Positions 60,391 to 64,000 of a stretch of DNA of 64,000 bases are shown here, in pieces. The position numbers were made by a program, and so were the translations under genes. The DNA is taken from positions 310,001-374,000 of the forward strand of contig BLZA01000035.1 of assembly GCA_013423385.1 (NCBI GenBank), given 5' to 3'. A model generated the notes under the pieces. It searched no databases. It was given only the letters and a program-made list of their open reading frames with translations, and was not told the origin of the DNA. Source of the DNA: Naganishia liquefaciens. Its lineage: Eukaryota > Basidiomycota > Tremellomycetes > Filobasidiales > Filobasidiaceae. The number at the start of each line of letters is the position of its first letter. The stretch's first letter is position 1.

Positions 60391-62954
60391 CTACTGCGCC
60401 ACATCATTCATGCTTGCCCGCCTGTCCCGATCCACGAGCATCCCCACAGACAGCTCCGGCCGCGTCGACACAAAGCTCGCGCGGGAATTGAACCCCGTCG
60501 GCTGGCCCGATGTGTCCGATAGTCCCAACTGCGCAAAGCCCTCAACAACGTCGGCCTCTTCCCGCTTGGCGAGCTTGGGTGTCGTTGAGCCCTGTTCCGG
60601 CTCGGGTAATGGCGGGTGGGCATGCGAGATCGGGCTCACCGGCGGAAAGTACTCTGGGTTGGCCGGATGGTGACGGCTCGTCGGATCGACCGTGAGCGGT
60701 GCTCCGGGGGTCATCATATACGTCGGATGCTGCGCCGTCGGTGTCATATTCAGCGGTGCACCTGGAGCGGCATTCATGAATGGATTGAAAACGAATTGCT
60801 GTGGGCTGTTCAAGGCGGGTGAAAACGGACCCAGGCCAGGCGAGAGGAAGCCCATGGGCATCAACGGCGGCGTCGACTATCACAATGTCAGCGCACACAA
60901 CAGGCTCAACGACGGCTTCATACTCACAGGATACGCATGGAACGAGAATCCCGGCATCGACGGCGTCATCGCCATCCCGCGTCCACCAGGCGACATTGTC
61001 GACCCGTGCATCCGACCTCCGTACCCATTCCCCATGGCGCCGTATCCGCCCGCTGGAGCCAGACGCAGCGGCGGCAAGTTGGCGCGTTTCGACGCCAGGC
61101 CCGTCCCTCGTGGCGGGCCGGCCTCTTCCGTTCGTTCAGGCTCCGGGAACTGAGGCGGGACAGCACGTTCCGTCGGCGTCAGTGCCGGAATCGGACCGGA
61201 TTGGGTTCGATCCTGTCGAACCTGGAGTTGTCGGCCCTGGTAGTCCGTTCTGCGAAGGGATCAGTACAGTCCTCACGGGGAAAAAACCGATTACCCACCC
61301 ATCGAATCGCTCAACAGCCGCAACCGCGTCCGCCTCGCTCGCAAACAGAACCGTCCCATATCCCCTCGCTGCACGATCCTGGCCCCCAGCCTGAGAGATA
61401 TCCGCACGAACGACCGAGCCGCCACTCATCCGGAACATGTCCTTGAGTTCCTGCCACTGCATCGTCGGCGGAAGGTTTTCCACGTAGAGGAGTCGTCCGC
61501 CGAGGGTATCCTGTCGGACCGGCGGCGCGGGGCGTTTCAGTTGCCGTGATGGATCCGGGACGCTTCCTTGCAAAACAGAGCGAGAGAGCGATGACGACCG
61601 TGCATCGTACGCAAACGGAGCATTGAACGGCTGTCCTTCCTCGAATGTACCCAATCCGACCGGCGCCGTCGCACGCCTTCCGGGATCCACACTCGTCCGT
61701 CGTTCATCCCCACGCAAACCCGAGCCCGACATCCCCGCCGCTTGGAACGCCGCATCCTCTTCGACCTCTCCAAACGGACTGACACTGCGCGTCGTCGCGT
61801 GCGCGCCCGACGGCGAAAGATGGTTCGATGCGGGCGATATGATGCTCATTCCCGTAGGTGCTGGACCGACGCCCATATGATTGGGCGCGAAACGTGCGCT
61901 GTCTTTCCGTGGTGCGAAGCGTGAGCCGACACCGGGGCCGTATGAGCTGGGTGGGATGTAGGGTTGCGGTTCGTACTCTGGCGGAAGTCTGTCCGGGCGT
62001 ACTTCCAGAATCCGAGTCTGCCAGTTGTAGCCGTTGAAAAGTTCTGCCGCGGGGGTTTAGCAACACGAACACGGGTTGTGCCGGGAAGAGCAGGACTGAC
62101 CGATGGCCTTGATGCCGTCTTCTTGACTGCCCATCAGTACCGTTCCGTGCCCCCGACTCCGGTTACTCGACGGATCGAGACTGACATCGGCGCGGAGAAC
62201 CGTGCCGGCGCGACGAAAGAGATCCTTGAGGTCTTGCCAGCGAACGCGGTAAGGAAGCTGAACAAGCGAGTCAGCCTGCAACAAGCGTTCGTTCGAGCAC
62301 CAGTTGGACTCACGTTTCCCACAAAGAGGTTGACACGGCCATCGACGCCTACGGCGGCGGGATGAAACATGATGGGCGTATGTGGCCGTGGTTCTGCGTC
62401 ACATGTCGTCAGCTCGATCTCTCCACGAGAATGCAAGACTTACTGAAGAGCGGCAAGGATACCGGTTTCGGATACGGGTGAAACGACTGCATGCTCGGCG
62501 CCGGTCCCATCCCCATGGGGCCACGACCCATGCCCATGCCCATTTGCATCTGTGGATTCATAAAGCCATTATACGGATGTTGATGCTGATGCTGTAAATG
62601 CTGATGCTGATGGGGTCCTCCTTGCTGATACTGATGCTGCGGTTGATGCGGAAACCCCTCGACCGAGGCCCTATACCCCTCGGGCGACCCGGCGCGACTG
62701 CCTTCCCTCGAGACCCCACTCCTGGACGCCAACGCCATGGCATTCTTGATCACCTCTTCAATCTCCCTGTTGCTCGGCGGAGGAGGCATCGCCGGTGGTT
62801 GCTGCTGACCCGGCGGCTCGTCGTGCACGCGCGCCTCGTCTTCCATCTTTGTGATGAGGGACTGGATGAGAGCCGATGCGCGGGGCGATGGCTGGAGGGG
62901 CTGCATCGCTCGCTGGTGGCATAGGATCAAGGGTATCATGGGACTGGGTGACAT
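60391..62954 (-). CDS. RNA-binding protein with two RRM domains, Gbp2/Hrb1-like
   Basis: Probable mRNA-binding protein. The N-terminal part has a helical segment (NREIEEVIKNAMALASRSG) and a His/Gln-rich tract (HQHQHLQHQHQHP), followed by Met/Gly-rich PQMQMGMGMGRG. The first RRM starts VNLFVGN and continues LPYRVRWQDLKDLFRRAGTV, GHGTVLMGS and FNGYNWQTRILEVR. A linker with SRFAPRKDSARFAPNHMG follows. The second RRM has RLLYVENLPPTMQWQELKDM and ARGYGTVLFASEADAVAAVE. The C-terminal tail is rich in Pro, Met and Gly. The WQDLKD and FNGYNWQTR wording is typical of fungal Gbp2/Hrb1-like RRMs, which act in mRNA export; no RGG boxes were seen, so the assignment is by similarity. The start at 62954 is the first ATG of the frame; an ATG at 62846 is an alternative. 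Confidence 0.85.
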
Positions 62955-63145
62955 CAGCTTGGACGCCGGCTTGTCTTTCTTGTGACGCGACTCGCGCGCT
63001 AAAACACGCTACGCTACGGGCTGAGGCCGATGACGTTGGCTGTGGGACGAGATGGACGGCGGGCAGGATGATGCGTTTTGACAGACTGGTTTACAACGAT
63101 GGGGGGCCAGATATACAACAGGAAAGAGTGTCCATGGTATAGAGT

Positions 63146-63616
63146 TTACAAATATAGAAGCCTCGGATCACGACTTGGGTCAAAGTGTCCGCTCCCCGTC
63201 CTGCTGATCGGCCATCCAGTCGAGACGATTCGTGCAGCCACGGGCGCATCCACCACGCTTCCGCCGCTCGACTCTGCAGAGGTTGACAGGCCGCCTGAAA
63301 ACGTATATCATGGTCAGCTTGGTGTACTCAAAAGCACATTGATAGAAGACGCACCGCTCGTCCGGCGGAACGTATCGCTCGTCCAAGATCCTCGCCCCCC
63401 GAAATCCTCATGGCTGAACGCATGCGTCCCGGATTCACATGCCCCAAGTAAGGATGATAGTTGATGCTCGTTCGGACGCGGTGCACATGACGTCTGAGTG
63501 ACTGAAGACTGTGCCGCAGACGATGGTGTCGCCGTCTGTTCTGTCGGCGAGACTGGCACCGAGGGCTGCGTGCCCGTCACGAATGGTTTGCGAAATGGGT
63601 TGGTAAGCGATAACAT
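63146..63616 (-). CDS. Small hypothetical protein (136 aa)
   Basis: Two exons (63616-63355 and 63294-63146) around a 60-nt intron with GTGCGT donor and TTTTCAG acceptor; the joined length is exactly 137 codons including TAA. The N-terminus reads LSLTNPFRKPFVTG; the rest is Ser/Thr/Pro-rich with a final GHFDPSRDPRLLYL. No signal peptide, membrane helix or known domain. The clean splice pair supports a real gene; function is unknown. Confidence 0.55.
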
Positions 63617-64000
63617 CTTGAGACACTATTATCATGCCCCATCAATCCATTCCCTCGCGCATCTATCCAACCCATAAACGTATATATCACCCATCTCATC
63701 CCGCCACCTATCTTATCAGCTGACCACCTCTGTCGATCCAAATAACCCACGGAACCAAGCAGCCGCGACGGATCTCAAGCGTGCGGAGCGCCTTGTACGA
63801 GTCCAGCTGATGCGCGGCGGTAAGTGGGTCGACCGAGTAGGGCCGAATTGCAAGGGCGGGGCGGCGCGTCACGTGATTATGGCGGCGGGATAGGGGTGGC
63901 GATAGAAGGTGGGGAAGAAGTGGGGCTGTAAGCAGCTGGGCTGGAAGGCTGCAGACTATCTGCTGCCGCTCCAGTCGACATGGTAGCTGATATGGTTTCC
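63617..64000. other. Right-edge intergenic region
   Basis: This 384-bp stretch upstream of the small hypothetical gene contains a CACGTG-like core (TCACGTGA near 63870), a possible bHLH site, but no gene is recognised. Confidence 0.35.

Overview
The window is 64 kb of nuclear DNA from a fungus, most probably a basidiomycete (Agaricomycotina/Tremellomycete-like; inferred). The evidence is dense genes on both strands, roughly balanced to GC-rich composition, almost every gene cut by many 45-90 nt GT-AG introns, a nuclear intron-bearing tRNA, and fungal families (Zn2Cys6 factor, Dal5-type MFS carrier, PNS1-like carrier, F-box/TPR proteins). No virus-like element, transposon or CRISPR was recognised.

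Layout. 1-5.0 kb: a chromate-type transporter (minus, running off the left edge) diverges from a PNS1/choline-transporter-like gene (plus). 5.4-12.5 kb: a secreted tannase/feruloyl esterase (minus), a gene-poor 2.5 kb, then an allantoate/vitamin-type MFS permease (plus). 13.0-19 kb: TIM23 (minus), a small low-complexity gene and a CaMK-like protein kinase (plus). 19.3-32.1 kb: a decayed F-box/TPR gene (minus), a Zn2Cys6 transcription factor (minus), a coiled-coil protein (plus) and the intact F-box/TPR paralogue (plus). 32.8-41.3 kb: a secreted type-B carboxylesterase (minus), an unresolved hypothetical gene (plus), tRNA-Asp with intron (minus) and an ACC-synthase-like aminotransferase (plus). 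41.6-51.3 kb: a disordered hypothetical protein, MCM3 and proteasome beta-3 (all minus), then MTD1, a folate-pathway dehydrogenase (plus). 52.1-63.6 kb: two hypothetical proteins (plus), an aldo-keto reductase (minus), the complex I 49 kDa subunit (minus), a two-RRM RNA-binding protein (minus) and a small hypothetical protein (minus).

The genes do not form one pathway. Housekeeping genes (TIM23, MCM3, proteasome, complex I, MTD1) are mixed with catabolic or transport genes (tannase, carboxylesterase, MFS, AKR). The most distinctive feature is exon architecture. Several genes recover the family consensus only if tiny exons are recognised: 5 and 19 nt (the latter beside a GC-AG intron) in the chromate transporter, 18, 10, 11 and 20 nt in the PNS1-like gene, 13 nt in the MFS carrier and 13 nt in the kinase. 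A few unusually long introns (379-686 nt) stand out against the short norm, and one of them is filled with a palindromic minisatellite. I see no clear previously undescribed multi-gene system; the microexons, the possible dual-targeted MTD1, the decayed F-box paralogue and the intron repeat are the observations most worth following.
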